Made by a program: the position numbers and the translations under genes. Positions 35,065 to 45,813 of a stretch of 64,000 nt of DNA are shown here, piece after piece. The stretch spans positions 48,879 to 112,878 of the forward strand of contig WHVD01000220.1 in assembly GCA_015178975.1 (NCBI GenBank). The letters run 5' to 3'. The notes under the pieces are model-generated. The model had not been told where the DNA came from. It worked only from the letters and a program-made list of their open reading frames with translations, and did no database searches. The stretch is from Hysterangium stoloniferum (taxonomy: Eukaryota > Basidiomycota > Agaricomycetes > Hysterangiales > Hysterangiaceae). Position 1 is the first letter of the stretch. Each line of letters starts with the position of its first letter.

Positions 35065-37963
35065 TAAGAGAATCTATATATCTGAATCTATGTGAATCTA
35101 AAAGGATCTGTGTGAATCTATCTGAATCTATCTGAATCTATCTGAATCTATCTGAATCTATTGGAATCTAAAAGAATGCATGTGAATGTAAAAGAATCTA
35201 TCTGAATATATGTGAATCTCAAAGAATCTATCTGAATCTATCTGAATCTAAAAGAGTCTATGTGAATCTAAGAGAATCTATCTGAATCTATGTGAATCTC
35301 AAATAATCTATGTGAATCTATCAGAATCTAAAAGAGTCTATATCTGAATCTAAAAGAATCTATCTGAATCTATCTGAATCTATGTGAATATAAAAGAATC
35401 TATGTGAATCTAAAAGAATCTATCTGAATCTATGTGAATCTAAAAGAATCTACCTGAATCTAAATGAATCTATCTGAATCTAAAAGAATCTATCTGAATC
35501 TACGAGAATCTACCTGAATCTAAAATAATCTATCTGAATCTATGTGAATCTAAAAGAATCTATCTGAATCTATCTGAATCTATCTGAATCTATCTGAATC
35601 TAAAAGAATCTATCTGAATCTACATGAATCTACCTGAATCTAAAAGAATCTATCTGAATCTATGTGAATCTAAAAGAATCTATGTGAATTTAAGAGAATC
35701 TATCTGAATCTAAAAGAATCTAAAAGAATCTAAAAGAATCTACCTGAATCTAAAAGAATGTATGTGAATCTAAAAAATCTATCTGAATCTAAAAGAATCT
35801 ATCTGAATCTATCTGAATCTATCTGAATCTATCTGAATCTATCTGAATCTATCTGAATCTCAAAGAATCTATCTGAATCTAAAGAATCTATCTGAATCTA
35901 TGTGAATCTAAAAGAATCTATGTGAATCTAAAAGAGTCTATGTGAATTTAAGAGAATCTATCTGAATCTAAAAGAATCTAAAAGAATCTAAAAGAATCTA
36001 TGTGAATCTAAAAGAATCTATCTGAATCAATGTGAATCTAAAAGAATCTACCTGAATCTAAAAGACTGTATGTGAATCTAAAAGAATCTATCTGAATCTA
36101 TCTGAATCTATCTGAATCTATCTGAATCTATCTGAATCTATCTGAATCTCAAAGAATCTCAAAGAATCTATCTCAATCTAAAAGAATCTATCTGAATCTA
36201 TGTGAATCTAAAAGAGTCTGTCTGAATCTATGTGAATCTATGTGAATCTAACAGAATCTATCTGAATCTAACAGAATCTATCTGAATCTAACAGAATCTA
36301 TCTGAATCTAACAGAATCTATCTGAATCTAACAGAATCTATCTGAATCTAAAAGAATCTATCTGAATCTACAAGAATCTATCTGAATCAACAAGAATCAA
36401 TCTGAATCTAAAAGAATCTATCTGAATCTAAAAGAATTTATCTGAATCTAAAAGAATATATCTGGATCTAAAAGAATAGATGTGAATCTAAAAGAATCTA
36501 TCTGAATCTAAAAGAATCTATGTGAATCTAAAAGAGTCTATGTGAATCTAAGAGAATCTATCTGAATCTATTTGAATCTATTTGAATCTATTTGAATCTA
36601 TTTGAATCTATCTGAATCTAAAAGAATCTAAAAGAATCTATCTGAATCTAAATGAATCTAAATGAATCAATCTGAATCTATGTGAATCTAAAAGAATCTA
36701 TCTGAATCTAAAAGAATCTATCTGAATCTAAAAGAATCTATCTGAATCTAAAAGAATCTATCTGAATCTAAAAGAATCTATCTGAATCTAAAAGAATCTA
36801 TCTGAATCTAAAAGAATCTATCTGAATCTAAAAGAATCTATCTGAATCTAAAAGAATCTATCTGAATCTAAAAGAATCTATCTGAATCTAAAAGAATCTA
36901 TTTGGATCTCAAAGAATCTATCTGAATCTATCTGAATCTATCTGAATCTATCTGAATCTATCTGAATCTATCTGAATCTATCTGAATCTAAAAGAATCTA
37001 TCTGAATCTAAAAGAATCTATCTGAATCTATGTAAATCTAAAAGAATCAATCTGAATCTATGTGAATCCAAAAGAATCTAAAAGAATCTATGTGAATCTA
37101 TGTGAATCTAAAAGAATCTATCTGAATCTAACAGAATCTATCGGAATCTATGTGAATCTAAAAGAGTCTATCTGAATCTATCTGAATCTATCTGAATCTA
37201 ACAGAATCTATCTGAATCTAAAAGAATCCATCTGAATCTATGTGAATCTAAAAGAATCTATCTGAATATAAAAGAATCTATCTGAATCTAAATGAATCTA
37301 AAAGAATCTAAAAGAATCTATCTGAATCTATGTGAATCTAAAAGAATCAATCTGAATCTAAAAGAATCTATCTGAATCTATGTGAATCTATCTGAATCTA
37401 TGTGAATCTAAAAGAATCTAAAAGAATCTAAAAGAATCTATCTGAATCTATGTGAATCTAAAAGAGTCTATCTGAATCTATCTGAATCTATCTGAATCTA
37501 TCTGAATCTATCTGAATCTATCTGAATCTATCTGAATCTATCTGAATCTATCTGAATCTATCTGAATCTATCTGAATCTATCTGAATCTATCTGAATCTA
37601 TCTGAATCTATCTGAATCTATCTGAATCTATCTGAATCTAAATGAATCTAAATGAATCTATGTGAATCTATGTGAATCTAAAAGAATCTAAAAGAATCTA
37701 TCTGAATCTATGTGAATCTAAAAGAATCTAAAATAATCTATCTGAATCTATGTGAATCTATCTGAATCTATGTGAATCTATCTGAATCTATGTGAATCTA
37801 TCTGAATCTATGTGAATCTAAAAGAATCTATCTGAATCTCAAAGAATCTATCTGAATCTAAATGAATCTATGTGAATCTCAAAGAATCTATCTGAATCTC
37901 AAAAAATCTATCTGAATCTAAAACAATTTATTTGAATCTAAAAGAATCTACCTGAATCTAAAA
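35065..37963 (-). repeat. Decamer satellite, right array (about 290 units)
   Basis: This is the same decamer in reverse orientation (TCTANNNGAA on the plus strand), almost twice as long as the left array. It includes a homogenised run of the single variant TCTATCTGAA from about 37463 to 37640 and a 20-bp-period alternating run at 36690-36900. Frame slips of a few bases occur near 35341, 35775 and 35880. Confidence 0.93.
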
Positions 37964-38658
37964 CAATCCTCTTAAATATTTGTGAATCCCACTGTACCAT
38001 TCCAAACAATTGTGAATCATGCTCAATCAGGAAAAATCAGTTCAAGGTTTCTTATCTTGAAAAACCTATAAGGACCTCATGTGAAATTGTTCATTTCTTC
38101 AAGATTTCACCAACACATTTTTTGAATTTCCATAGTATTTGTGGTCAAGGAAAATCTTATTGAAATCTATAATTATTCTATGATTTCCCATATAATTAAA
38201 TTGTCAATTTTATTATGGTTTTCCCCTTGACAAAACATTAACAAAACTTTGTCTTGGCACAAGATTTTCCTGGCAAAAAATTACAGTTTTCACCCAATTC
38301 CCTGAGCAGAAAAATTGAGTAGAAATATGTGGTTTTCAATTGATTTCTCTAGGCAAATTATTACATTTTTCATAGAATTCTGTTGGGTGGAAAAACCCTA
38401 ACAAAACCCAGGGTTTTTTAAGAATTTTCCTATTTAGAAAATCCACAGAAAATAGGCTATTTCAAACAATGTTTCCTTAGAATTTCCTGATCACCATTTT
38501 TAGGGTTTTCAGATACAATTTTTGTCCTCAGAAAAACCTACTAAAACCCAAGATTTTTAAACAGTTTTTCCAGTTCAAAGAATGCTTAGCAAATTTGGCC
38601 AAATAGCAAGATTTTCTGAAGGTTTTGCAAATCCAAAAATCTTGGGGTGCCTCCAGTG
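37964..38658 (-). repeat. Right arm of the foldback element
   Basis: Inverted partner of 32860-33540, differing by about ten substitutions and one indel of roughly 10-13 bp. It ends GCCTCCAGTG. Confidence 0.88.
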
Positions 38659-39179
38659 AAACTGTAACAGTCGAGGCCTCCACTCGAACCATTGCACTCG
38701 TTGACTCCTTCGTCATCTCATGCTCCTTCTCTCACTTTCTCTTATATTGCACCGAGTAGGTCAATATCCTTCCTTTCTACTCATTTCTTCGTATATAGAA
38801 CGGTCAGAACTTCCGCCACTCTTCACATTATGGTAAAATGACCAGGATTACAATTTGTTGTACCCACAAATGTCTACCAGAGGCTGTCGGGAGGCGGTGT
38901 AAGTTTCACCTGTTTGATCATTTTATTATATCCCCGAACGGGTCAGCAGCACGAATATTTAACAACATTACATTAGTAGTAGGTACTATGGGACAGATCA
39001 CATTTATATTTTGTTTAAAGTCACAAAAACACCATGATCACCACTCATGGCAAGTGATGACCAAACTGACAATTTTCCAGAGATATATGAGGTCATAGCT
39101 TGCTATTGACCCTTGGTAAATCAAATTCCATGCAGGGAAAGGCTGGATATTAAAGTGGTGGCCTGCACCACATTAAAAA

Positions 39180-39723
39180 AGCCTAATTGTTCAGGGACCG
39201 ATTTGTAATAAGTGGGAAGTGTAGCGATTGTCGCAAATTGTTGGTGCGATGTGGTGACGTGATATCACAAATAATTTCCTTTTTTAAAAGCAGATCAGGT
39301 ACCTCATGATAATGAATAGCTCGCATACCTCATCATCACCCTGAGCAACATCCCCACAGATAAGCCATTTGGTGCCAAGGGTCGAAGCGACTCTAAATAC
39401 TCGAGGACCGTAAAAGATGAACGGTAATGACAGATGCTCAACTGGATGGAAGTCCCATATCAGCACACATTTATCTATCCCAGAAAGGTTGGCACTGTTG
39501 GGTTGCTAAATGGTTTTACCAGCCCACCATCACCAGAACTTGCTAACCAGCGGCCATTCCTGGACCATGCCAAAGCATTGATGCAGGATGTGTTGGGTTT
39601 CTAAGGAGTTTTACTGGCCCATCATCACCGATTTGCTGATAAACTCAAGGTATTCAAGCTTCTCCCCCCTTTGGGCACTCCGGCAATTGGCACAACATTA
39701 ATGTTCCCACTTATTACAATTAG
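39180..39723. repeat. Possible small inverted-repeat element carrying repeat C
   Basis: GCCTAATTGT and AATAAGTGGGAA on the left (39180-39218) reappear reverse-complemented and fused at about 39700-39723. The inside includes repeat C (39233-39355, minus) and two direct copies of a TGTTGGGTT..TTTTAC..GCCCA..CATCACC block near 39498 and 39589. A MITE or a decayed gene fragment are both possible. Confidence 0.4.
39233..39355 (-). repeat. Dispersed repeat C, copy 2
   Basis: Reverse complement of 25748-25882. On the minus strand it translates as part of a 60-codon frame ending in DEVCELFIIMRYLICF, which may be a fragment of a coding sequence I cannot name. Confidence 0.7.
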
Positions 39724-41239
39724 GCATAAGTCACTACTTTAATATCCATACCTACATGATGAGTTTAAGTATTGTCAAATATGTGTGTTGCCAAAGTTCG
39801 AGTGTTTCAAAGTTTTGTGTGCTGTCAAGTTATACAATGTGACATATGTGTGTTTTCATATGTACATGTGGCTGTCAAATACTGAATATATGAAAGGCTG
39901 CTGTCTAATGCAGCCTTACATTGGCATCGGTCCAGATGTTGATAGGACCAAACTATATTCCTTGAGAATGGCAAATATGATCTGAAAAAATGATACTATG
40001 TGATAATGTAATTGGTATGTTGTAAGCCACCCAGGCTTACAATGTATGCTAGCCCGAGAGCGGTGGTCGATAAGATGATGGACCTTCTAAGTGGGTTCGC
40101 ATAGATGAGGTCTGATAAAGATACCTACATTTTTCAATATCTACTGTCTTCCATATTCAAATACCGAATATATGCTATTACTGGAATTTATTAAGAATAT
40201 ATTTTATGACAGTGTATTTTATGTGATTTTGATTATTATGCAAAACGACCGCCATATCGTTCTGGGTCACAATGATAAATATAAGTTGTTCTTTATTGGC
40301 TATGAGATCCTCTACTTAAATAGCTCTAGTGGTGCCTCAACACGGCCGTCTCCGATAAAAAGGTTATTTTGTATGCTTTAAACGGCCACTATAAACGGGA
40401 GCTTGCACACGTGCCAGCCCAATTTGTGATCTGTAGAGTTGTATGGCAAGAGTGATAATCGATAAAATTATCGACCTTTCAATCCCAGGTACCGGAATCT
40501 CGCAATCATTAAAGCACATAATTTTGAGAAAACTATAATAATATGAACTTCGTTAGAATTCCCTTCAGCCTATAAAAACTAACCGCCTGGGAACGATCTG
40601 TCAGTCACGACACGCACCTACAAGCAGAGTCGGGTGGTTACTTTTAAATTTTGAAAGGGAATTTATTTAATATATTTCAAGGTGGTAGTTGAACTGGTGT
40701 AAATGGGCAGTCATGGGAAGGTTGTTGGTAATGAATAGGCAATGGCGGACACATTGGTGCCACAGGAGGCCGCAAGGGACTTGGTTGGGGGCGGTGTCCA
40801 TAATAGGACTGCGATGGGCAATGGCTCATGGTTGTCGCTAGCCTAGCTGGCAATGGTTGTCGTGAAGTATTTGCGGGTATTTGTTATACTTGCTGCTTCC
40901 AACAGTCAATCGCACAATTATAACTCAATATAACTTCATAAACACTAGCGACATAATCACTGACACCCCAACTAGCTAAGCGCATCCCGCTGCGCCTTCT
41001 CAACCTATGAATGTCGCCCATGCGCAGAAGATTGTGATATATGCAGCAAAATTGTAGCGCACAGTGTACAAACATGAATACATAGGTGTTTTAACCGGCC
41101 TCTGTTGTGGTTGGGGGGTTGTGGGGTTGTGGATTGAGGGGCTGCAGTCGCTGTGGCCTAGTGGGTTTTAATTTTGGGACGTTGCCCCCGATGGGGGGAT
41201 CGCCGGAGGGGAGGATATTGATGATACTGTGTTTATATT

Positions 41240-41706
41240 TCAGTTTGCTTTAAAGAGAAGGAGAAGGAGAAGGGGGTATACCAAATTAATACCATATTGG
41301 CAAAACTTCAGGAAGGTAGCGTGGCACCCAAGAGTATTCATGAGTTGTGGGAGAGGGTTCAGACAGAGTGGGAGAATATGTATCCCTGCCTCTACTTGTC
41401 AGAACTTGATAGAGAGTATTCCTAGAAGGGTTGAGGCTGTTTTGAAGGCCAAGAGAGGCTATACCAAGTACTAGATTGTTTGATTTGTGTTCTTTTTATA
41501 CCAGGGACAAAACCCTTCCAATGTGATTTTATTAGTGTTTTGTTTATAGTGTGGGAAATACTAATGCTTATGTCATAATATTTTAAGGGCATATAGATAA
41601 CATATAGACTTAACCAACCCCCAAATTTCAGGTCTGTATCTACAGTGGTTCCTGAGTTATTCAAGGATCTTCGCACAACTAAAAATCATTGGAAGGGTTT
41701 TGTCCC
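41240..41706 (+). mobile_element. Truncated Tc1 element (3' end only)
   Basis: The last part of a Tc1 transposase is visible in two frames (IHELWERVQTEWEN, then CQNLIESIPRRVEAVLKAK and the terminal GYTKY, stop at 41474). It is followed by a right end with inner repeat (GGGACAAAACCCTTCCAAT at about 41509) and outer inverted copy ending GTCCCTCACTG at 41706, next to TA. The 5' half is missing. It sits against the LTR fragment at 41709. Confidence 0.75.
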
Positions 41707-41708
41707 TC

Positions 41709-41837
41709 ACTGTATGTCAGTGTCAGGTGACCGACAGTTTCCCATGCGATGACTTGATCAATAACTAGAAACGTCAGTCGACAGTAATATCCCTGGGGAC
41801 TGTCAGGTTGCGAAATGGTTGCGACACAGTCGTAACA
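41709..41837 (-). repeat. LTR family A, truncated inverted copy
   Basis: The minus strand starts TGTTACGACTGTGTCGCAAC, the same 5' end as the solo LTRs at 42163 and 49584. It is cut by the Tc1 remnant on the left. It is inserted in Helitron-derived sequence. Confidence 0.8.
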
Positions 41838-42424
41838 CCTGGTTGTAGAGTTCTGCATGTAATCTTGGTTGATTATCCCTTATAAATCTCAATCTGCAAT
41901 GCTCTGTTACTGCCCAGGCATTGACTGGAATAGCTCTTGTGCATAAAAAAGGGTCATGGCTTCAGTTAGTCTGGGAAATAGATGATAGGCATAATATTCA
42001 CATTGGGTCACTTTATGATTTTTATCTTCATCTTCACCTTCTTCATCCTGCCAGCCTGGTGCTATCCAGGCTGGGGCTGCCAATTTTGATTTGCATAGGG
42101 AATATCCCATGACCAACCATGCTCACCCCTGGGGAATAGCATGATATGTATAAGAAGGAGTGTGTTATGACTGTGTCGCAACTGTTTCACAACCCGATGG
42201 TCCCCGAGGATATTACCGTCAACTGACATTTCTAGTTATTGATCAAGTCATCACATTGGAAACTGTCAGTCGCCTAACACTGACATATGCCTTCACAGTG
42301 ATCAAACCCCGTTTACGCCCTGTCACCTGTCAAGTTATACTCATACTATCTGGTTATGCTTTGATACACCCCTTTTTATTATGATGATCTGTTCTACTCT
42401 ATGTTTCACATATGCCCGTATATA

Positions 42425-44028
42425 CAGTGACTTACAAAACGTATCCAATGTTTTGTAGTTTCAGCTTATATATGCTATATCCCAGTAGATAAAATAGTAG
42501 AAATCGCCAAAATATTTGTGAACATGACCTATCATGTATATATTTAGATGGTAGAACTATATTATGTAATATCCATATATGGAAACACTATAAATATTTT
42601 AATGGAGAGGGTTCATTGGATACGTTTTGTAACTGACAGGTTCTGGCATGAAAACCATATGCCTATGTTGATTGTTTGCATTTGTTTATGTTTTTCAACA
42701 TGTCATGTGATCATTCTATACTACAGTATAAGTTGAAGGGCTTTCTCAGCTAAGGTTCCCTCAATTCTAACCATGCATCCCCTTTCCACTGCTGCCCAGT
42801 ATGAGATCCTTTCTCTACTTGATGCTGGCCATTCTGCCAGACAAATTTCAGTTTCTACTGGCTATAGCTATGCTACTATCTCTAGACTTCATTCTAAACA
42901 CCATTCCCACCTTTCTAAGTCCTCTGGTGGTCACCCTTCCAAACTCTCCACAGCCAACATCCATATTGCACAACGCCTTATCAGCTCTGGAAAGGCTGAT
43001 ACAGCTGTAGATGCAACGAAGGCACTTTGCACTATCACCAACCAGTCACTCAATCCTCAAACAGTGCATCATTGACTCAAGGCAGCTGGGATGAAGCCTG
43101 TGGTAAAGAAGAAAAGGCCTCTTCTTTCTAAGAGGGATAAAAAGGAGAGAATGGATTTTACTTTGGCATATCAGGATTGGACTGTGAAGGATTGGAAGAA
43201 CGTGGTGTGGTCTGATGAGACCAAAATTAATAGGCTGGGGTCAGATGGCAGGAAGTGGGTGTGGAAAAGGGCAGGGGAGGGCTTGAGTGACAGGCTGGTT
43301 GAGGGAACCCTGAAGTTTGGTGGTGGATCTTTAATGGTTTGGGGGTGCATGCTGTGGGAGGGGGTTGGGTATGCATGCAAGATTGATGGAAGGATGGATG
43401 GGGATCTCTACATCCAGATTCTGGAGGATGACCTGCAAGCCAGTCTTAAGGACTATGGTAAATCTGCCAATGGTATCATCTTCCAGCAGGACAATGACCC
43501 CAAGCATACCTGTAAGAAGGCCCAGTATTGGTTCCAAGAAAATGGTTTCAGGGTTCTCTCATGGCCAGCACAGTCTCCTGACTTGAATCCCATTGAACAC
43601 CTATGGAATGACCTGAAGAGGAGGTTGGCAGGGTATGAGAATGCACCCCAGGGGATGGAAGAGTTGTGGGAGAGGGTGGTGGATGAATGGTACAAGATTG
43701 ATGAAAAGGTGTGTCAGGATTTGATTGAAAGTATGCCTAGGAGGGTTTCAGATATATTAAAGGCAAAGGGTGGCTACACTAAGTACTAAATACTAGTAAT
43801 TTCCTGCCTAAATGTGTCAGTTACAAAACGTATCCAATGAACCCTCTCCATTGAAATATTCATAGTGTTTCCATATATGGATATTACATAATATAGTTCT
43901 ACCATATAAATATATACATGATAGGTCATGTTCACAAATATTTTGGTGATTTCTACTATTTTATCTACTGGGATATAGCATATATAAGCTGAAACTACAA
44001 AACATTGGATACGTTTTGTAAGTCACTG
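42425..44028 (+). mobile_element. Tc1/mariner element with IR/DR ends
   Basis: The 1604-bp element is flanked by TA at 42423-42424 and 44029-44030. Ends begin CAGTGACTTACAAAACGTAT. Each terminal inverted repeat is about 220 bp and contains the core ACAAAACGTATCCAATG twice, once at the outer tip and once about 190 bp inside, an IR/DR layout as in Sleeping Beauty. It is inserted in the solo LTR. Confidence 0.93.
42773..43789 (+). pseudogene. Tc1 transposase with one internal stop
   Basis: One continuous frame of about 338 codons is broken only by TGA at 43073-43075. The N-terminal helix-turn-helix region (42773-43072; AAQYEILSLLDAGHSARQIS) is followed by the DD34E catalytic domain. Asp is in VWSDETKINR, Asp in FQQDNDPKHT, and Glu in SPDLNPIEHLWND, with 34 residues between the last two. 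The C-terminus is GGYTKY. The stop lies where Arg (CGA) is likely, a CpG transition. Apart from it the copy looks intact and recent. Confidence 0.9.
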
Positions 44029-45060
44029 TACTTGTAACCCATGGACTATTTCCTTTTCTCGTAAATTCTGCTCTTTGTTAAATCACAGCCTCCAAACTTA
44101 TCGTAACCTTCCAGTTCCTAGTCCAGTTTATTTGTCAATAATGTTTCCACTCTTCCCTTAGTTAGTATTTTCTAGATGCTGATAACTTGTATATAGACCC
44201 ACTGTAATTGTAGGTACTAGGCAATCAGAATATCGACTCAGAACACCCACATACATCTCTCACAAGTCTCACTCTAAGTATCCTGCTCCCTGCCTCTGCC
44301 TGCACTCGCCCACTCAGTCTGAGACTTGACTTATCCTTTGGTTTCCGATCAATAACTCACCGTGAGGAATTAGGCAGGACTAGTTTTCACCCACCCGAAA
44401 TTTAAGGACACCTGACGGTAACTTGCAAGGGTGCAGCATATAAGCTGAAGCCAAGTTCTTCCGATTGGTCCCCATCGGCCAGCCAACATCAGTCAGTTTT
44501 TCTGTTCTTAACAGAGTGTATAAATAGCTTGTGCTTCATGTACATGATGGAACTGGCCCCTCTCCTCTGAACTATAATATCCCTTGAGTCACCACAACCT
44601 GTATCACCCTCTCCAGGGAGAATGACTGCAAGTTCATCACTGGTTGGAAGCTTGTACTGTCTTGGATCATTAAAAGCCTTGTAGCTCAGCCTAACATATA
44701 ACCTTAAAGTCTCCGTGTGTATCCTCAATCACTTATGTGCCTGGCAATAGAGTTCTATAAAGTGATTATATTGCTCCATCATATCCTGGAGGTCAGAAAA
44801 GGTTTCATTGTTTAGACTTCAATTTATTCTGTGATTCTGCCTCTGCTGCAATGCCTGCATCAGTCCATCCTCCTGTGCCAATGCAGGATCATGGATATAA
44901 AGCTGAGCATAACTACAGTATGTGGTACACCCTCTGTGTAAGGAATCAAGGAACCATGCTGGTGATACAATTCACCATGAATTTTGAAGATATATGGGCC
45001 ACCACCACTTTGCAAGACAGACTCATCCAAATTGACACCCAGTGATGTAAATGCAATGCA

Positions 45061-45813
45061 TTATTATAGGCAAAAATATTCTTGAGAAATTCCCTGCCAT
45101 TGTCTGTATTATCCTCCAGGAGAGACCTTAAAGTGTGAGGGACTGGCTCAAGTATTGGAAGGGAATATCACAAAGGGAGCTATCTGGCTTTTCTTAAACT
45201 AAGCAGTAGTAGCAGACACAGAAAACCTGTTACAGAGAGGGGAGAGGAGTGTGAAAGTAAGTTGAATTGAATTAGGCTAAAATAAATCAAAGATATGAAA
45301 ATAAAGCATAAATAAAATTTCAAAGAATGAGGGAAGGTATCAACACTAACCTTGAGGAACTTCTTATCTTCCAGGGGGGATAAAAAAGCAAAAAAGCCAC
45401 ACAAAAGGAGTTAATTCCACTGTATGAATAATCATTAAGCAAAAAAATGTAAAATTAAACACAGGAATAGGACTTACCTTTGATACTCCACTCCATTCAC
45501 AGAAAGTACTCATAAAAGTAGTGGAAAGTGCTAGGGAAAAAGAAATCAGACAAATGGGTCTAAAATGACCTAAAAGCATGAAAAATAAAGCATAAATATT
45601 TTTTAATAACATAAATGTGAAGATCTGTTCCTGGTGTTAGATCAACAAGCATGGAATAGCCCGTGATGGCCGTGTTTGGCTATACGGCTACATGGTCATA
45701 CGGTCATGCAAAGGCCGCAATATGGCCTTACAGCCATATAAACACAGGTAACAATAGTCATTTCGTACCTTTGTCTTGATATTATATATTTGTAAGATGT
45801 TTCTGATATATTA
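45061..45813. other. Non-coding AT-rich sequence
   Basis: No gene or clear element is seen. A segment near 45300-45370 and another near 45580-45600 share AAGCATAAATA-like words. It is bounded on the right by the TA insertion site of the next Tc1 element. Confidence 0.4.

Larger units (their letters stand above)
32860..38658. mobile_element. Giant palindromic foldback element (CACTA-like ends)
   Basis: The 5799-bp element begins CACTGGAGGCACCCC and ends with the exact reverse complement. It is flanked by AAA at 32857-32859 and 38659-38661, a 3-bp target duplication as in CACTA/CMC transposons. Left arm (32860-33540) and right arm (37964-38658) are about 98% identical inverted repeats; one short indel lies near 33027. 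Between the arms lie two arrays of a 10-bp unit in opposite orientation, so the whole element is one great palindrome apart from array-length difference. No ORF of meaningful size is present, so it must be non-autonomous. A 376-bp relative with the same ends and TSD size sits at 52416-52791. Confidence 0.88.
32521..38827 (+). repeat. Degenerate gypsy-type LTR split by the foldback element
   Basis: Positions 32521-32859 and 38659-38827 together give about 505 bp similar to the 5' LTR of the gypsy chromovirus at 54762-55369. Both start TGTGGAA, share TTCTTAGTTCGAAG-like and CACTCAGCACC/CTCTCAGCGCT-like blocks, and end CACTCTTCACA or GACTCTTCACA. An ATGGTAAAATGACC segment, reminiscent of a primer site, follows at 38830. 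The foldback element entered this LTR and duplicated AAA. Confidence 0.65.
38828..41239. other. AT-rich repeat debris without a recognisable gene
   Basis: The first part may be the internal leader of the degenerate gypsy element whose LTR ends at 38827. Short frames (38838-39098, 39785-39985, 40172-40381) have no recognisable domain. It contains the small inverted-repeat unit at 39180-39723 and a G-rich stretch near 41110-41215. Confidence 0.4.
42163..44513 (+). mobile_element. Solo LTR of family A, split by a Tc1 element
   Basis: The sequence starts TGTTATGACTG and ends CTTAACA. A 5-bp target duplication GAGTG is at 42158-42162 and 44514-44518. Without the Tc1 element the LTR is about 745 bp, matching 49584-50317. 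No internal region is attached, so it is a recombination-derived solo LTR. Confidence 0.88.
41838..45060 (-). pseudogene. Helitron helicase N-terminal region, interrupted and decayed
   Basis: On the minus strand, 45060-44519 carries the Helitron-like N-terminal domain in several frames: SLGVNLDESVLQSGGG, YIFKIHGELYHQHGSLIPY, YNHFIELYCQAHK, and YKLPTSDELAVILPGEGD. The reading continues left of the inserted solo LTR at 42157-41838: LFPRGEHGWSWDIPY, KVTQCEYYAYHL, and RFIRDNQPRLHAELYNQ. These belong to rolling-circle transposon proteins, upstream of the Rep and Pif1 helicase parts, which I do not see. Frameshifts and stops are frequent, so this is an old fragment. The LTR insertion with TSD GAGTG proves both halves were once contiguous. 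Confidence 0.8.

Noticed and set aside
33541-37963. CRISPR-like array of regularly spaced repeats
   Set aside because: The period is 10 bp with no distinct spacers, the context is eukaryotic and transposon-like, and orientation flips at the centre. It is a satellite.
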